A DNA stretch of 47,915 nt from Chromohalobacter beijerinckii (GCF_023061185.1 NZ_JAKGAK010000023.1:1-47915); one strand, 5' to 3'; positions 9,036 through 19,898 are shown, counted from the first letter of the stretch. Translations and numbers: made by a program. Notes: generated from the letters alone by a model not told the origin.

Positions 9036-9109
9036 ATACAACTATTATCATTATTAAAGTTGTACTAACTGATGTTGTTATTAATGGTGGGGGCATTATC
9101 TGTGGATAA
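9036..9109 (-). other. Candidate origin unwinding element: DnaA box, GC cluster, DnaA-trios, AT-rich block
   Basis: Read on the minus strand from the exact DnaA box at 9109-9101, there is a GC-rich spacer (9095-9087). Next come six consecutive triplets with adenine in the middle (CAT TAA TAA CAA CAT CAG, 9086-9069), then a run of A/T bases to about 9036. This order matches the basal unwinding system described in bacteria, where DnaA loads onto single-strand trios next to a box. Confidence 0.5.
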
Positions 9110-9311
9110 CCTATTTTTTACCCTTATTAACAGAGATTTATCATGTTCCTGAATATGTGGGAAAAAGGCGAGTAATCGGTGGGTAAGCTGTCAGTAGCAT
9201 TGTGGGTAAGTGGCAATTTCTCCACACCCTGCGACATCTCCACGTTTCACGGACACGTTGTGCGCTGAGTTATGGATGGGGTTTTCCACAGGAAAAGAGA
9301 CTCGGCATCCA

Positions 9312-9342
9312 TGTGGATAACCCGGGCGCCGAACGATACAAT
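9312..9342 (+). promoter_or_regulatory. Probable dnaA promoter overlapped by a DnaA box
   Basis: A TACAAT -10 element lies at 9337-9342, and a TGGATA -35-like hexamer at 9314-9319 stands 17 bp upstream. The -35 lies inside the exact DnaA box 9312-9320, the arrangement expected for repression of dnaA by its own product. Confidence 0.5.
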
Positions 9343-9375
9343 AGTCGGCCATTCATCAACGCTAGGTGAGGTCGT

Positions 9376-10863
9376 GTGTCGGTCGCTCTCTGGCAGCAAT
9401 GCCTCAACTTTCTTCAGGATGAGCTGAGCTCTCAGCAGTTCAACACCTGGATTCGCCCCTTGCAGGCGGAGGACGGTGACGCCAACGAGCTGTGTCTGCT
9501 GGCGCCCAATCGCTTCGTGCGTGACTGGGTCAATGATAAATACCTGAAGCGTATCAATGAGTTGCTGAGGGAGCTTGCATCCAGCAAGCCGCCCAAGGTG
9601 CAGCTGACGGTTGGCAGCCGCCGCAACGTGGCCATGTCGTCGCCGCGTGATCTAGGGTCACCTGTATCGGCGGCGGCAATGAATACTTCGCGCCCCCCCG
9701 AGACACCGCCCGCCGTGCATGCACCGCGAGCCCGGGGCGATTATGCGGATGAGCAGGAAATCGATCGCATGCGTGAGCGTGAGGATTCCTCGCGCCGGGG
9801 GGGCGGTGAGCGTCAGGTACAGGTGGAAGGGAGCCTCAAGCACCAGAGTGGCCTCAATCCCAATTTCACCTTCGAGACCTTCGTCGAGGGTAAGTCGAAC
9901 CAGCTCGCGCGTGCTGCTTCGCGCCAGGTGTCGGAAAACCCCGGTGGTGCCTACAATCCGCTGTTCCTGTACGGTGGTGTCGGCTTGGGTAAGACGCACC
10001 TCATGCATGCGGTAGGCAATCACCTGGCTGGCCAGCGGGAAAACGCCAAGGTGGTTTACCTGCACTCAGAGCGTTTCGTGGCTGACATGGTCAAGGCGCT
10101 GCAGCTCAATGCCATCAACGATTTCAAGCGTTTCTACCGCAGCGTGGATGCACTGCTGATCGACGACATCCAGTTTTTCGCTGGCAAGGAGCGCTCGCAG
10201 GAAGAATTCTTCCATACGTTCAATGCGTTGCTTGAGGGTGGCCAGCAGATGATCCTTACCTCGGATCGCTACCCCAAGGAAATCAGCGGAGTGGAAGAAC
10301 GCCTCAAGTCGCGCTTCGGCTGGGGGCTGACGGTGGCCATCGAGCCGCCCGAGCTGGAAACCCGCGTGGCGATCCTGATGAAAAAAGCCGATCAGGCCAA
10401 GGTCGACCTGCCGCACGATGCAGCGTTCTTCATCGCACAGAAGATTCGCTCCAACGTGCGCGAGCTGGAAGGGGCATTGAAAAAGGTCATCGCCGACTCG
10501 CACTTCATGGGCAAGCCGATCACCCAGGATTTCATCCGCGAGTCGCTCAAGGACCTGCTGGCTCTGCAGGACAAGCAGGTCGGTGTCGACAACATTCAGC
10601 GCACGGTGGCGGAGTATTATAAGATCAAGCTAGCGGATCTTCTCTCCAAGCGCCGTTCGCGTTCGGTCGCGCGTCCGCGCCAGGTTGCCATGGCCTTGGC
10701 GAAGGAATTGACCAACCATAGCTTGCCCGAGATCGGCGATGCTTTCGGGGGGCGCGATCACACCACGGTGCTGCATGCCTGCCGAAAGGTGCAGACACTC
10801 AAGGAAGAAAGCGCGGATATCCGCGAGGACTACAAGAACTTGTTGCGGCTGCTGACCAGTTGA
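9376..10863 (+). CDS. dnaA: Chromosomal replication initiator DnaA
   Basis: DnaA binds the boxes just upstream, unwinds oriC and loads the helicase. The 495-residue protein has domain I (about 1-85, opening [20 protein letters not shown]), a polar variable linker (about 90-160) and an AAA+ domain. Walker A is GGVGLGKTH near residue 200 and Walker [10 protein letters not shown] near 260. Domain IV carries the DnaA signature [14 protein letters not shown] near 458. The start is GTG at 9376, preceded by a GGTGAGG-like ribosome site. It heads the dnaA-dnaN-recF-gyrB array and is probably autoregulated through the box in its promoter. Confidence 0.99.
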   Translation: MSVALWQQCLNFLQDELSSQQFNTWIRPLQAEDGDANELCLLAPNRFVRDWVNDKYLKRINELLRELASSKPPKVQLTVGSRRNVAMSSPRDLGSPVSAAAMNTSRPPETPPAVHAPRARGDYADEQEIDRMREREDSSRRGGGERQVQVEGSLKHQSGLNPNFTFETFVEGKSNQLARAASRQVSENPGGAYNPLFLYGGVGLGKTHLMHAVGNHLAGQRENAKVVYLHSERFVADMVKALQLNAINDFKRFYRSVDALLIDDIQFFAGKERSQEEFFHTFNALLEGGQQMILTSDRYPKEISGVEERLKSRFGWGLTVAIEPPELETRVAILMKKADQAKVDLPHDAAFFIAQKIRSNVRELEGALKKVIADSHFMGKPITQDFIRESLKDLLALQDKQVGVDNIQRTVAEYYKIKLADLLSKRRSRSVARPRQVAMALAKELTNHSLPEIGDAFGGRDHTTVLHACRKVQTLKEESADIREDYKNLLRLLTS

Positions 10864-10912
10864 GCATGGCGGCCAGAATATTCCCTTGGACCCCAGGACG
10901 AGAGTGGAGCCC

Positions 10913-12016
10913 ATGAGATTTACCATCACCCGCGAAGACCTTTTGCGTCCGCTGTCGCTGGTTGCTGGCGTCGTCGAACGTCGCCAGACCCTGCCGGTGC
11001 TGTCCAACGTGCTGCTCGAGGTACGCGATACGCAACTGGCACTGACCGGTACGGACCTCGAAGTCGAGCTGATCGGTCGCACGACCCCGCATCAGGTCGA
11101 CGAGCCGGGCTCGGCGACGGTGCCGGCGCGCAAGCTAATGGATATCTGCAAGTCGTTGCCTGAACGCACCGATATCACCTTTACGCTCGAAGAGGGGCGT
11201 GCGGTGCTACGTGCCGGGCGTTCACGCTTCACCTTGTCAACGTTGCCGGTGGCGGAATTCCCGAATATCGAGGGAAGTCAAAGCGATACGACCTTGACCT
11301 TGACACGTGGCACACTCAAGCACTTGATCGATGCGACCTCTTTCGCCATGGCGCAGCAGGATGTGCGTTACTACCTGAACGGTATGCTGCTCGAGTTCGG
11401 TCATCACCTGGTGCGTACGGTGGCGACTGACGGTCACCGCTTGGCAGTGTGCGCGCGTAGCGCCGAGGTCGAAGTGGAGCCGTCGCAGAAGCTTATCGTA
11501 CCGCGCAAGGGCATTCTCGAATTGGCGCGTTTGCTGGACGGCAGCGATGAGCCGGTGGAACTCACCATCGGTGGTACCCATCTGCGCGCGCAGACCGGGG
11601 ATTTCACCTTTACTTCCAAGCTGGTCGACGGCAAGTTCCCCGATTACGAGCGAGTGGTCCCGCGGGGCGGCGATAAGGTCGTCATCGCAGAGCGTGGCGA
11701 GTTGCGTCAGGTGTTGTCGCGTACCGCGATTCTTTCCAACGAGAAATATCGTGGGGTCCGTCTCAATCTCGAAGAGCACAACCTGCGTGTGACGGCCAAC
11801 AACCCTGAGCAGGAAGAAGCCGAGGAAAACGTGGCCGTCGAGTATGAGGGCGACACCTTGGAAGTGGGGTTCAATGTCGGCTATCTCGTGGACGTGCTCG
11901 GTGTGCTCGATGCCGACCGCGTACAAATGACGCTTTCCGATCCCAACAGCAGCGCACTGCTGGAAGAACCGGGTGGTGGCGATGCCATGTACGTGGTCAT
12001 GCCGATGCGCCTCTGA
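10913..12016 (+). CDS. dnaN: DNA polymerase III beta subunit (sliding clamp)
   Basis: The ring-shaped clamp that tethers replicative polymerase to DNA. The 367-residue protein begins MRFTITREDLLRPLSLVAGV and ends YVVMPMRL, the usual clamp termini, with three repeated clamp folds between. The ATG at 10913 is preferred over an earlier in-frame one at 10886 because it gives the normal N terminus and family length. It follows dnaA by 49 bp with no terminator visible, so co-transcription is likely. Confidence 0.99.
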   Translation: MRFTITREDLLRPLSLVAGVVERRQTLPVLSNVLLEVRDTQLALTGTDLEVELIGRTTPHQVDEPGSATVPARKLMDICKSLPERTDITFTLEEGRAVLRAGRSRFTLSTLPVAEFPNIEGSQSDTTLTLTRGTLKHLIDATSFAMAQQDVRYYLNGMLLEFGHHLVRTVATDGHRLAVCARSAEVEVEPSQKLIVPRKGILELARLLDGSDEPVELTIGGTHLRAQTGDFTFTSKLVDGKFPDYERVVPRGGDKVVIAERGELRQVLSRTAILSNEKYRGVRLNLEEHNLRVTANNPEQEEAEENVAVEYEGDTLEVGFNVGYLVDVLGVLDADRVQMTLSDPNSSALLEEPGGGDAMYVVMPMRL

Positions 12017-12113
12017 TCGCCTGCGCTGCTCTTTCACTCATGCACGTCTCGAGCGCAGTCGGTTCACGCCGTCGCTAACTGCGCCCGAGGCGGCATGCTG
12101 CCTCCGATCCCTT

Positions 12114-13199
12114 ATGCCCCTCGAACGTCTCAATTTCCTAGGTTTGCGTAACCTGGCAGCACTCGATATGCGACCCGCGCCGGGGATCAATCTGGTGACC
12201 GGTGCCAATGGCAGCGGCAAAACCAGTTTGCTGGAAGGCGTGCACATGCTGGGGATGGCGCGCTCGTTCCGCACCCAGAAGCTCAAGCATGCGATCACCC
12301 ACGACGCCGATGCCGTCACCTTGCACGGTCGCCTGGCGGGTGATCCGCCGGTGTCGTTGGGCGTTCGTCGGTCACGCGGTGCCGCCGAGCTAGAAATTCG
12401 TCTCGATGGCGAACGCGGTATCCGTGTGGCGCGCTTGGCGGAAACGCTCCCCCTGCAGCTGATCAACCCCGATGCCTTCCGTCTATTGGAAGGTGCACCT
12501 GCGGCTCGGCGTGAGTTCCTGGATTGGGGTGTGTTTCACGTGAAACATGAGTTCTTCGAGGCATGGCGGCGGGTGCGGCGCGCCCTGAAACATCGGAATG
12601 CCCTGCTCAGACATGATAGAATCGACTTAAGATCGATGCGTGTCTGGGAGCAAGAGTTGGCGCATTGGAGTGAGCAACTCGACCTCTTGCGCAGCGACTA
12701 CATGGCGCAATTCGCCAAGACATTCGAAGCGACATTGAATGAGTTGTTGCCGCTTTCCGGCTTGTCTCTTCGTTATTATCGCGGATGGGATAAACAACGT
12801 GGGTTGCTGGATGTGCTCGAAAACGGTCGAGACACTGATCGGCAAATGGGCTTTACCCAGCAGGGGCCGCAACGCGCCGACTTGCGCTTGCGCATTGGCA
12901 AGCGCGCTGCCGTGGAAGAACTATCGCGCGGGCAGCAAAAGTTGGTAGTGAGTGCGCTGAAATTAGCCCAAGGGCGCTTGCTGGAAGAACTGACGGGGCG
13001 TACCTGCGTTTACCTGATCGATGACCTGGCTGCCGAGCTTGATGTTTCGCATCGGCGGATCTTTTGTCATTGGCTGGCGCGCTTGAACTGCCAGGTCTTT
13101 ATTACCGGAGTCGAGCGCGGTGCGCTCGAGAATGCATGGCAGTCGGAAACGGATGTCGCGATGTTTCACGTGGAACACGGGCGACTGCTCACGGAATGA
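12114..13199 (+). CDS. recF: DNA replication and repair protein RecF, with two parS sites in its coding sequence
   Basis: RecF is an ABC-type ATPase that, with RecOR, loads RecA at gapped DNA. The 361-residue protein has Walker A GANGSGKTS near residue 33, a signature-like LSRGQQKL region, and Walker B YLIDDLAAELD near 305. ATG 12114 starts the conserved MPLERLNFLGLRNL; the frame extends upstream to 11973 only by overlapping dnaN. Two exact 16-bp ParB sites lie in the gene (12532-12547 and 13162-13177), read in this frame as FHVKH and FHVEH. It starts 97 bp after dnaN and is followed by gyrB 19 bp later. Confidence 0.98.
   Translation: MPLERLNFLGLRNLAALDMRPAPGINLVTGANGSGKTSLLEGVHMLGMARSFRTQKLKHAITHDADAVTLHGRLAGDPPVSLGVRRSRGAAELEIRLDGERGIRVARLAETLPLQLINPDAFRLLEGAPAARREFLDWGVFHVKHEFFEAWRRVRRALKHRNALLRHDRIDLRSMRVWEQELAHWSEQLDLLRSDYMAQFAKTFEATLNELLPLSGLSLRYYRGWDKQRGLLDVLENGRDTDRQMGFTQQGPQRADLRLRIGKRAAVEELSRGQQKLVVSALKLAQGRLLEELTGRTCVYLIDDLAAELDVSHRRIFCHWLARLNCQVFITGVERGALENAWQSETDVAMFHVEHGRLLTE
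12532..12547. promoter_or_regulatory. parS: parS site 1 (inside recF)
   Basis: TGTTTCACGTGAAACA, an exact 16-bp palindromic ParB-binding centromere sequence. It lies in the middle of recF and encodes part of FHVKH. Confidence 0.93.
13162..13177. promoter_or_regulatory. parS: parS site 2 (3' end of recF)
   Basis: TGTTTCACGTGGAACA, the reverse complement of the other common parS form (TGTTCCACGTGAAACA). It lies eight codons before the recF stop and encodes FHVEH. Confidence 0.9.
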
Positions 13200-13215
13200 C
13201 TTCACGACGGAGTAG

Positions 13216-15636
<2,421 letters not shown>

Positions 15637-15644
15637 CAGAGGTA

Positions 15645-15696
15645 CTAGGCAGGCGATGTTTCACGTGAAACATTCACCATGAAGTGTCCTGCCTAG
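15645..15696. repeat. 9-bp inverted repeat flanking a parS site downstream of gyrB
   Basis: CTAGGCAGG at 15645-15653 is repeated in inverse as CCTGCCTAG at 15688-15696. The exact parS 15657-15672, itself a palindrome, lies in the 34-bp interval, so the region could form a stem with the ParB site in its loop, or a cruciform. Confidence 0.7.
15657..15672. promoter_or_regulatory. parS: parS site 3 (between gyrB stop and terminator)
   Basis: TGTTTCACGTGAAACA, an exact ParB site 20 bp past the gyrB stop, enclosed by the inverted repeat 15645-15696. Confidence 0.95.
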
Positions 15697-15721
15697 ATTG
15701 CGGTGAGTAGGCTACGAAAGG

Positions 15722-15755
15722 CTGGCAACGTCACACGACGTTGCCAGTTTTTTTT
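15722..15755 (+). terminator. Intrinsic terminator of the dnaA-gyrB region
   Basis: A perfect 11-bp stem (CTGGCAACGTC with its complement, 15722-15732 and 15737-15747) closes on a 4-base loop and is followed by eight T residues. It stands 85 bp after gyrB and separates it from the convergent gmhB. Confidence 0.95.
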
Positions 15756-15787
15756 GGTGGGGCAGGGAGCGGGTGAGTGCAAGTGTG

Positions 15788-16357
15788 TCAGGGTAAACGG
15801 CCAGAAGCCGTTTTCTCACACGAGAGAAGCCAATCGGTAAAGGCAGCAAGGTCGTCAAAAATGCGCGCGTGATCGAGGCCTGTGCCCTTTAGTTCGGTGC
15901 GCTTGCCTTTGCCTGTACGTACCAGAGCGCTTTGACAACCCACGGCATCGCCGGCCTGTAGGTCGCGCAGGCTATCGCCCACCATCCAGCTACCTTCAAG
16001 CGTTTCTAGTCCGAGCGCATCGCGTATACGCTCCAGCAATCCTGGCAAAGGCTTGCGGCAAGAGCAGCCATCGTCTGGCCCATGCGGACAATAGACGATA
16101 TGGTCGATTTTGCCGCCAGCAGCGTTCACCAGTTCTTGTATCTTGGCGTGCATCGCCTCGAGGGTGTCTACATCGTAATAACCACGAGCGATGCCCGATT
16201 GATTGGTGGCAACAGCCACTGTCCAGCCGGCTTGCGATAGCCGCGCGATGGCCTCGATGGCCTGAGGGTAGGGAAGAAATTCATCGAGCGATTTCACGTA
16301 GTCATCGGAATCCCGGTTGATGACACCGTCTCGATCCAGGATGACGAGTTGAGTCAT
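15788..16357 (-). CDS. gmhB: D-glycero-beta-D-manno-heptose 1,7-bisphosphate 7-phosphatase
   Basis: A HAD-family phosphatase that removes the 7-phosphate from heptose bisphosphate on the way to ADP-heptose for LPS inner core. The 189-residue protein starts MTQLVILDRDGVINRD with the DxDG nucleophile motif. It also has ATNQSGIARG and the zinc-binding Cys cluster (YCPHGPDDGCSCRKP). Motif IV is VGDSLRDLQAG. The ATG at 16357 is chosen; the frame continues upstream into the parS at 16428-16443, but that extension (starting MFHVEH) only reads through the ParB site. It sits with glyS-glyQ next to gyrB as in pseudomonads and works with HldE and HldD encoded later in the window. Confidence 0.93.
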   Translation of the reverse strand: MTQLVILDRDGVINRDSDDYVKSLDEFLPYPQAIEAIARLSQAGWTVAVATNQSGIARGYYDVDTLEAMHAKIQELVNAAGGKIDHIVYCPHGPDDGCSCRKPLPGLLERIRDALGLETLEGSWMVGDSLRDLQAGDAVGCQSALVRTGKGKRTELKGTGLDHARIFDDLAAFTDWLLSCEKTASGRLP

Positions 16358-16427
16358 GGGGTCTCGGCTAGCAGAAAAACGGACGCCAATTATCGCGGCT
16401 AAATACGCTGGCTGCAAAACACCCTCG

Positions 16428-16443
16428 TGTTCCACGTGAAACA
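16428..16443. promoter_or_regulatory. parS: parS site 4 (upstream of gmhB)
   Basis: TGTTCCACGTGAAACA, an exact match to the B. subtilis/Pseudomonas-type parS. It lies 70 bp before gmhB and 8 bp before the heptamer arrays. Confidence 0.95.
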
Positions 16444-16451
16444 ATCCTTGT

Positions 16452-16514
16452 GCTACGAGCTACGAGCTACGAGCTACGAGCTACGAGCTACGAGCTACGA
16501 GCTACGAGCTACGA
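16452..16514. repeat. Tandem array of 9 x 7 bp (GCTACGA)
   Basis: Nine perfect, head-to-tail copies of GCTACGA lie between parS sites 4 and 5. The repeat creates open frames with a 7-residue period (LRATSYE-like) that are not genes. Confidence 0.97.
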
Positions 16515-16563
16515 GGGAAGAGGGAAGAGGGAAGAGGGAAGAGGGAAGAGGGAAGAGGGAAGA
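16515..16563. repeat. Tandem array of 7 x 7 bp (GGGAAGA)
   Basis: Seven perfect copies of GGGAAGA abut the preceding GCTACGA array with no spacer. The strand is fully purine on plus. The combined block is 112 bp of 7-bp periodicity. Confidence 0.97.
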
Positions 16564-16594
16564 AGCCCCGCGGCGCTGATGAATTGGATCGCTG

Positions 16595-16610
16595 TGTTTC
16601 ACGTGAAACA
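16595..16610. promoter_or_regulatory. parS: parS site 5
   Basis: TGTTTCACGTGAAACA, an exact ParB site 31 bp after the GGGAAGA array, in the intergenic region between gmhB and glyS. Confidence 0.95.
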
Positions 16611-16677
16611 TCTCTGGTTGGTACGCAGGGAAGATCTGGCGAGTCTAGTGAGGAAGCCAAAATACCGGTAGCGATTA

Positions 16678-16693
16678 TGTTCCACGTGAAACA
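16678..16693. promoter_or_regulatory. parS: parS site 6 (abutting the glyS terminator)
   Basis: TGTTCCACGTGAAACA, an exact ParB site. Its last A is the first base of the A-tract that serves as the T-tract of the glyS terminator on the minus strand. Confidence 0.95.
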
Positions 16694-16724
16694 AAAAAAG
16701 GGTGGCCGGTTAGGCCACCCTTTT
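16694..16724 (-). terminator. Intrinsic terminator of the glyQ-glyS operon
   Basis: GGGTGGCC at 16700-16707 pairs with GGCCACCC at 16713-16720 around a 5-base loop. The stem is extended by AAAA/TTTT. Read on the minus strand it is followed by at least six T residues, and it lies 22 bp after the glyS stop. Confidence 0.92.
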
Positions 16725-16745
16725 CAGTTGCAACGCGTGTGTGGG

Positions 16746-18812
16746 TTATTGCTGCAGTTGAGCGATATCCGCGACTTCCAGGAATAGGGCCTGGAGGCTG
16801 GCCAACAAAGCAAGGCGATTGCGACGTACGGCATCGTCCTCGGCCATGACCATGACGTCATCGAAGAACGCGTCGACAGGGCCCCGTAAGCGTGCCAGCA
16901 CGTCCAGTGCCTCGCTGTAATGCGCAGCATCGATCAACGGACGCACCGCCTGATGGCACTGCTCTAGCGCCTCGCTCAGTGTCGACTCGGCTGCGGCTTG
17001 CAGAAGCGAAGCATCCACGGCGGTAGAACCGTCGTGCTGCTGTTTGGTGAGGATGTTCGAGACACGCTTATTGGCTGCCGCTAGCGCTGCTGCTTCTTCC
17101 CGCTGGCTGAAAGCATGCACGGCTCGAATCCGGCGCGCGAAATCGAGTGGCCGCGTGACCGGGCGAGAGCGCACCGCCAGATAGATCTCGGCGGCAATGC
17201 CCTCGTCCTGGGTCCAGGCGCGGAAGCGATCGAGCATGTAGTCGAGCACATCGTCGACCAGGCCGTCAGCCTTGGGCAGCTCGCCATGCTGAGCGGCGGC
17301 GAGTTCGAGCAGCTCGCGCAAGTCGAGATCGAGCTCGCCCTTGATCAGGATGTTGAGAACGCCGATGGCGGCGCGACGCAGGGCGAAGGGGTCCTTGGTG
17401 CCCGTGGGGCGCTGGCCGATACCAAAGATGCCGGTCAGCGTATCCAGGCGGTCAGCCAATGCCAGGGCCAAGCCGGTCTGCGTCTTGGGTACGTCGTCGC
17501 TGGCGAAACGCGGCAGGTACTGCTCGTGAAGTGCTTGCGCGACCTCTTCCGGTTCGCCGTCCTGGCGGGCGTAGTAGGTGCCCATGATGCCCTGGAGTTC
17601 GGGGAACTCCAGCACCATTTCGGTGACCAGATCGCACTTGGCAAGCTGTGCGGCACGTTGGGCATGGTTGACGTCACCACCGATCCGGCTGGCGATGAAC
17701 GCGCCGATGGTTTCCATGCGTCGCGCCTTGTCACCCAGCGTGCCCAGCGACTGCTGGAAGACCACGTTATCCAGCGCGTCGCGCCGCGAGGCCAATGTCT
17801 GCTTGCGGTCGGTATCGTAGAAGAAAGCGGCATCGGCCAGACGCGGGCGGATCACTTTCTCGTTGCCCTCGATGACCTGCTGCGGATCGCGGCTTTCGAT
17901 GTTGGAGACGGTGATGAAGGCCGGCTTGAGTTGGCCCTCGGCGTCGAGCAGGTGGAAGTATTTCTGATTGGCCTTCATCGACGAGATCAAGCACTCGGCG
18001 GGGACTTCGAGGAAACGCTCGTCGAAGCTGCCGGTCAGCGCCACCGGCCATTCGACCAGGCCGTTGACTTCGTCGAGGAGGTCGTCGTCGATGACGGCCG
18101 TGGCGTCGTTGACCTCGGCTTCGGCCAGTACCTGCTCGCGGATACGCTCACGCCGGCGATCGTTATCGGCCAGTACGAAGGCGTTTTCGAGCACGTCCAG
18201 ATAGTCATCGGCGTGTGCCAGCTCGATGGCCTGCGGAGCATGGAAACGATGCCCACGGGTGGTACGGCCGGCCTCGAGGCCGAGTACCTCGGCGGGCACC
18301 ACATCCTGGCCGTAGAGCATGACCAACCAATGCGCGGGGCGCGAAAATTCGAGCCGAGAGGCACCCCAGCGCATGTTCTTGGGCACCGGCAGGGCGTTGA
18401 CGGCACGCCTGAGTATGGCCGGTAACAGCGCCGTGGTGGCTTCGCCCGGCTCCTGATAGCGATAGCCGAGCCAGGTCCCCTTGTCGGTTTCCAGGTGGAT
18501 CAGGTCCGCGACCTCGACGCCGCAGGAACGCGCGAAGCCTTCTGCGGCCTTGGTGGGCTCGCCATCCTTGAAGGCGGCGGCCAGGGCCGGGCCGCGACGC
18601 TCGATCTCGCGATCCGGCTGCTTGTCGCCAAGTGCCACGATGCTGACCGCCAAGCGGCGTGGCGTGGCGTGGGCGTGAGCTGCTTCGAAGGGGACCTCAG
18701 CGTCGGCAAGGCCATTTGCGAGACCGTCGCGCAGGGCATTGGCGAGGGGCTCGATGGCGCCTGGCGGAAGCTCCTCGACGCCGAGTTCGACCAGTAGGGT
18801 GTTGGATGCCAT
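16746..18812 (-). CDS. glyS: Glycyl-tRNA synthetase beta subunit
   Basis: The tRNA-binding beta subunit of the two-subunit bacterial glycyl-tRNA synthetase. The 688-residue protein has the family opening TLLVELGVEELPPGAIEPL, the SSMKANQKYFHLLD and FFYDTDRKQTLASRRDAL stretches, and the HD-like and C-terminal anticodon-binding region (GPVDAFFDDVMVMAEDDAVRRNRLALL). It starts 2 bp after glyQ, so translation is probably coupled. A terminator and parS follow immediately. A 436-residue frame on the opposite strand inside it is a shadow. Confidence 0.99.
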   Translation of the reverse strand: MASNTLLVELGVEELPPGAIEPLANALRDGLANGLADAEVPFEAAHAHATPRRLAVSIVALGDKQPDREIERRGPALAAAFKDGEPTKAAEGFARSCGVEVADLIHLETDKGTWLGYRYQEPGEATTALLPAILRRAVNALPVPKNMRWGASRLEFSRPAHWLVMLYGQDVVPAEVLGLEAGRTTRGHRFHAPQAIELAHADDYLDVLENAFVLADNDRRRERIREQVLAEAEVNDATAVIDDDLLDEVNGLVEWPVALTGSFDERFLEVPAECLISSMKANQKYFHLLDAEGQLKPAFITVSNIESRDPQQVIEGNEKVIRPRLADAAFFYDTDRKQTLASRRDALDNVVFQQSLGTLGDKARRMETIGAFIASRIGGDVNHAQRAAQLAKCDLVTEMVLEFPELQGIMGTYYARQDGEPEEVAQALHEQYLPRFASDDVPKTQTGLALALADRLDTLTGIFGIGQRPTGTKDPFALRRAAIGVLNILIKGELDLDLRELLELAAAQHGELPKADGLVDDVLDYMLDRFRAWTQDEGIAAEIYLAVRSRPVTRPLDFARRIRAVHAFSQREEAAALAAANKRVSNILTKQQHDGSTAVDASLLQAAAESTLSEALEQCHQAVRPLIDAAHYSEALDVLARLRGPVDAFFDDVMVMAEDDAVRRNRLALLASLQALFLEVADIAQLQQ

Positions 18813-18814
18813 TC

Positions 18815-19771
18815 TTACGCGTCTCCCTCGTTGCTTTCTCGGCTCAGCAGTTCCTGGCGGATGCTCTCGGATGCCATGGGGAACCCGGCTGCCTTACGCG
18901 ATTCAAAGTAGGCGTGGGCGACGTCACGGGCCATGGTGCGCACACGCAGGATGTAACGCTGACGCTCGGTGACCGAGATAGCGTGTCGGGCGTCGAGCAG
19001 GTTGAAAGTATGCGATGCCTTGAGCACGTGCTCGTAGGCGGGCAGGGGCAACCCCGCGTCGAGCAGCTTCTGGCATTCGCCTTCGCTGTGGTCGAAAGCG
19101 GAGAACTGATAGTCGACATCGGCGTGTTCGAAATTGTAAGCCGACTGTTCGCGTTCGTTCTGTAAATAGACATCGCCGTAGGTGACGGATGAACCATCGG
19201 GGGCGTAGGTCCATACTAGGTCGTAGACGCTATCGACGTCTTGCAGGTACATGGCGATGCGTTCCAGGCCGTAGGTCAGCTCGCCGGTGACCGGATAGCA
19301 TTCGATGCCGCCGGCTTGTTGGAAGTAGGTGAACTGGGTCACTTCCATACCGTTGAGCCAGACTTCCCAGCCGAGACCCCAGGCACCTAGGGTAGGAGAC
19401 TCCCAGTTGTCTTCGACGAAGCGAATGTCGTGGACCTGCGGGTCGATGCCGAGACGCTCGAGCGAACCCAGATAAAGCGCCTGTAGCTCCAGGGGGGAGG
19501 GCTTCATCACCACCTGGAACTGATAGTAGTGCTGCAAGCGATTGGGATTTTCGCCATAGCGCCCGTCGGTGGGACGACGCGATGGCTGCACGTAGGCGGC
19601 ATTCCAGGTCTCGGGGCCGATGGAGCGCAGGAAGGTCGCGGGATGAAAGGTGCCGGCTCCGACTTCCATATCCAGGGGTTGCATGATTACGCAGCCCTGT
19701 TCGGCCCAGTACTGTTGCAGGGCAAGGATCAGGCCCTGGAAGGTTTTCACGTCTGGCGTCGACTGTGTCAT
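18815..19771 (-). CDS. glyQ: Glycyl-tRNA synthetase alpha subunit
   Basis: The catalytic alpha subunit that activates glycine and charges tRNA-Gly. The 318-residue protein has the expected opening ([18 protein letters not shown]), the class II motif region [28 protein letters not shown], and the [22 protein letters not shown] stretch. ATG 19771 gives the normal length; a longer frame reaches 19819. It diverges from hldD across a 127-bp region that must hold both promoters; I see no clear -10/-35 pair there. Confidence 0.99.
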   Translation of the reverse strand: MTQSTPDVKTFQGLILALQQYWAEQGCVIMQPLDMEVGAGTFHPATFLRSIGPETWNAAYVQPSRRPTDGRYGENPNRLQHYYQFQVVMKPSPLELQALYLGSLERLGIDPQVHDIRFVEDNWESPTLGAWGLGWEVWLNGMEVTQFTYFQQAGGIECYPVTGELTYGLERIAMYLQDVDSVYDLVWTYAPDGSSVTYGDVYLQNEREQSAYNFEHADVDYQFSAFDHSEGECQKLLDAGLPLPAYEHVLKASHTFNLLDARHAISVTERQRYILRVRTMARDVAHAYFESRKAAGFPMASESIRQELLSRESNEGDA

Positions 19772-19898
19772 TGGTGAAGTACCGTTGGCCCATGAATTCA
19801 CGAACTGCCAAGTATACAATTAGCGGTTAATCGGTTATAGGCACCGTGACGAAAAGCACGCTTCCCGCGTGGGTGCACGACTTGAAGGAATCGACGAC

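Larger units (their letters stand above)
8915..9345. other. oriC: Chromosomal replication origin (oriC) between rpmH and dnaA
   Basis: This gene-free region (about 590 bp between rpmH and dnaA) holds three exact DnaA boxes of the TTATCCACA form: 8921-8929 on plus, 9101-9109 and 9312-9320 on minus. One-mismatch boxes lie at 9201-9209 (minus), 9218-9226 (plus) and 9282-9290 (plus). Two AT-rich blocks stand out in a GC-rich genome (9036-9086 and 9096-9142). Location between rpmH and dnaA is where the functional origin lies in pseudomonads and relatives. The exact limits are my estimate. Confidence 0.9.

Noticed and set aside
8640-9041. N-terminal extension of rnpA to 262 residues
   Set aside because: It would read through rpmH and its leader; ATG 8639 gives the standard RnpA.
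16358-16444. N-terminal extension of gmhB starting in parS
   Set aside because: The DxDG motif of GmhB normally lies within the first 15 residues; the extension translates the ParB site.
16452-16563. Possible CRISPR array
   Set aside because: Units are 7 bp, head-to-tail and without spacers, and no cas genes are near.
16450-16671. A 73-residue open frame with a repeating heptapeptide
   Set aside because: It is only the translation of the 7-bp tandem arrays and a parS site; no ribosome site and no resemblance to a protein.
17115-18425. 436-residue open frame on the plus strand
   Set aside because: Entirely antisense to the well-supported glyS; arises from GC-rich codon structure.
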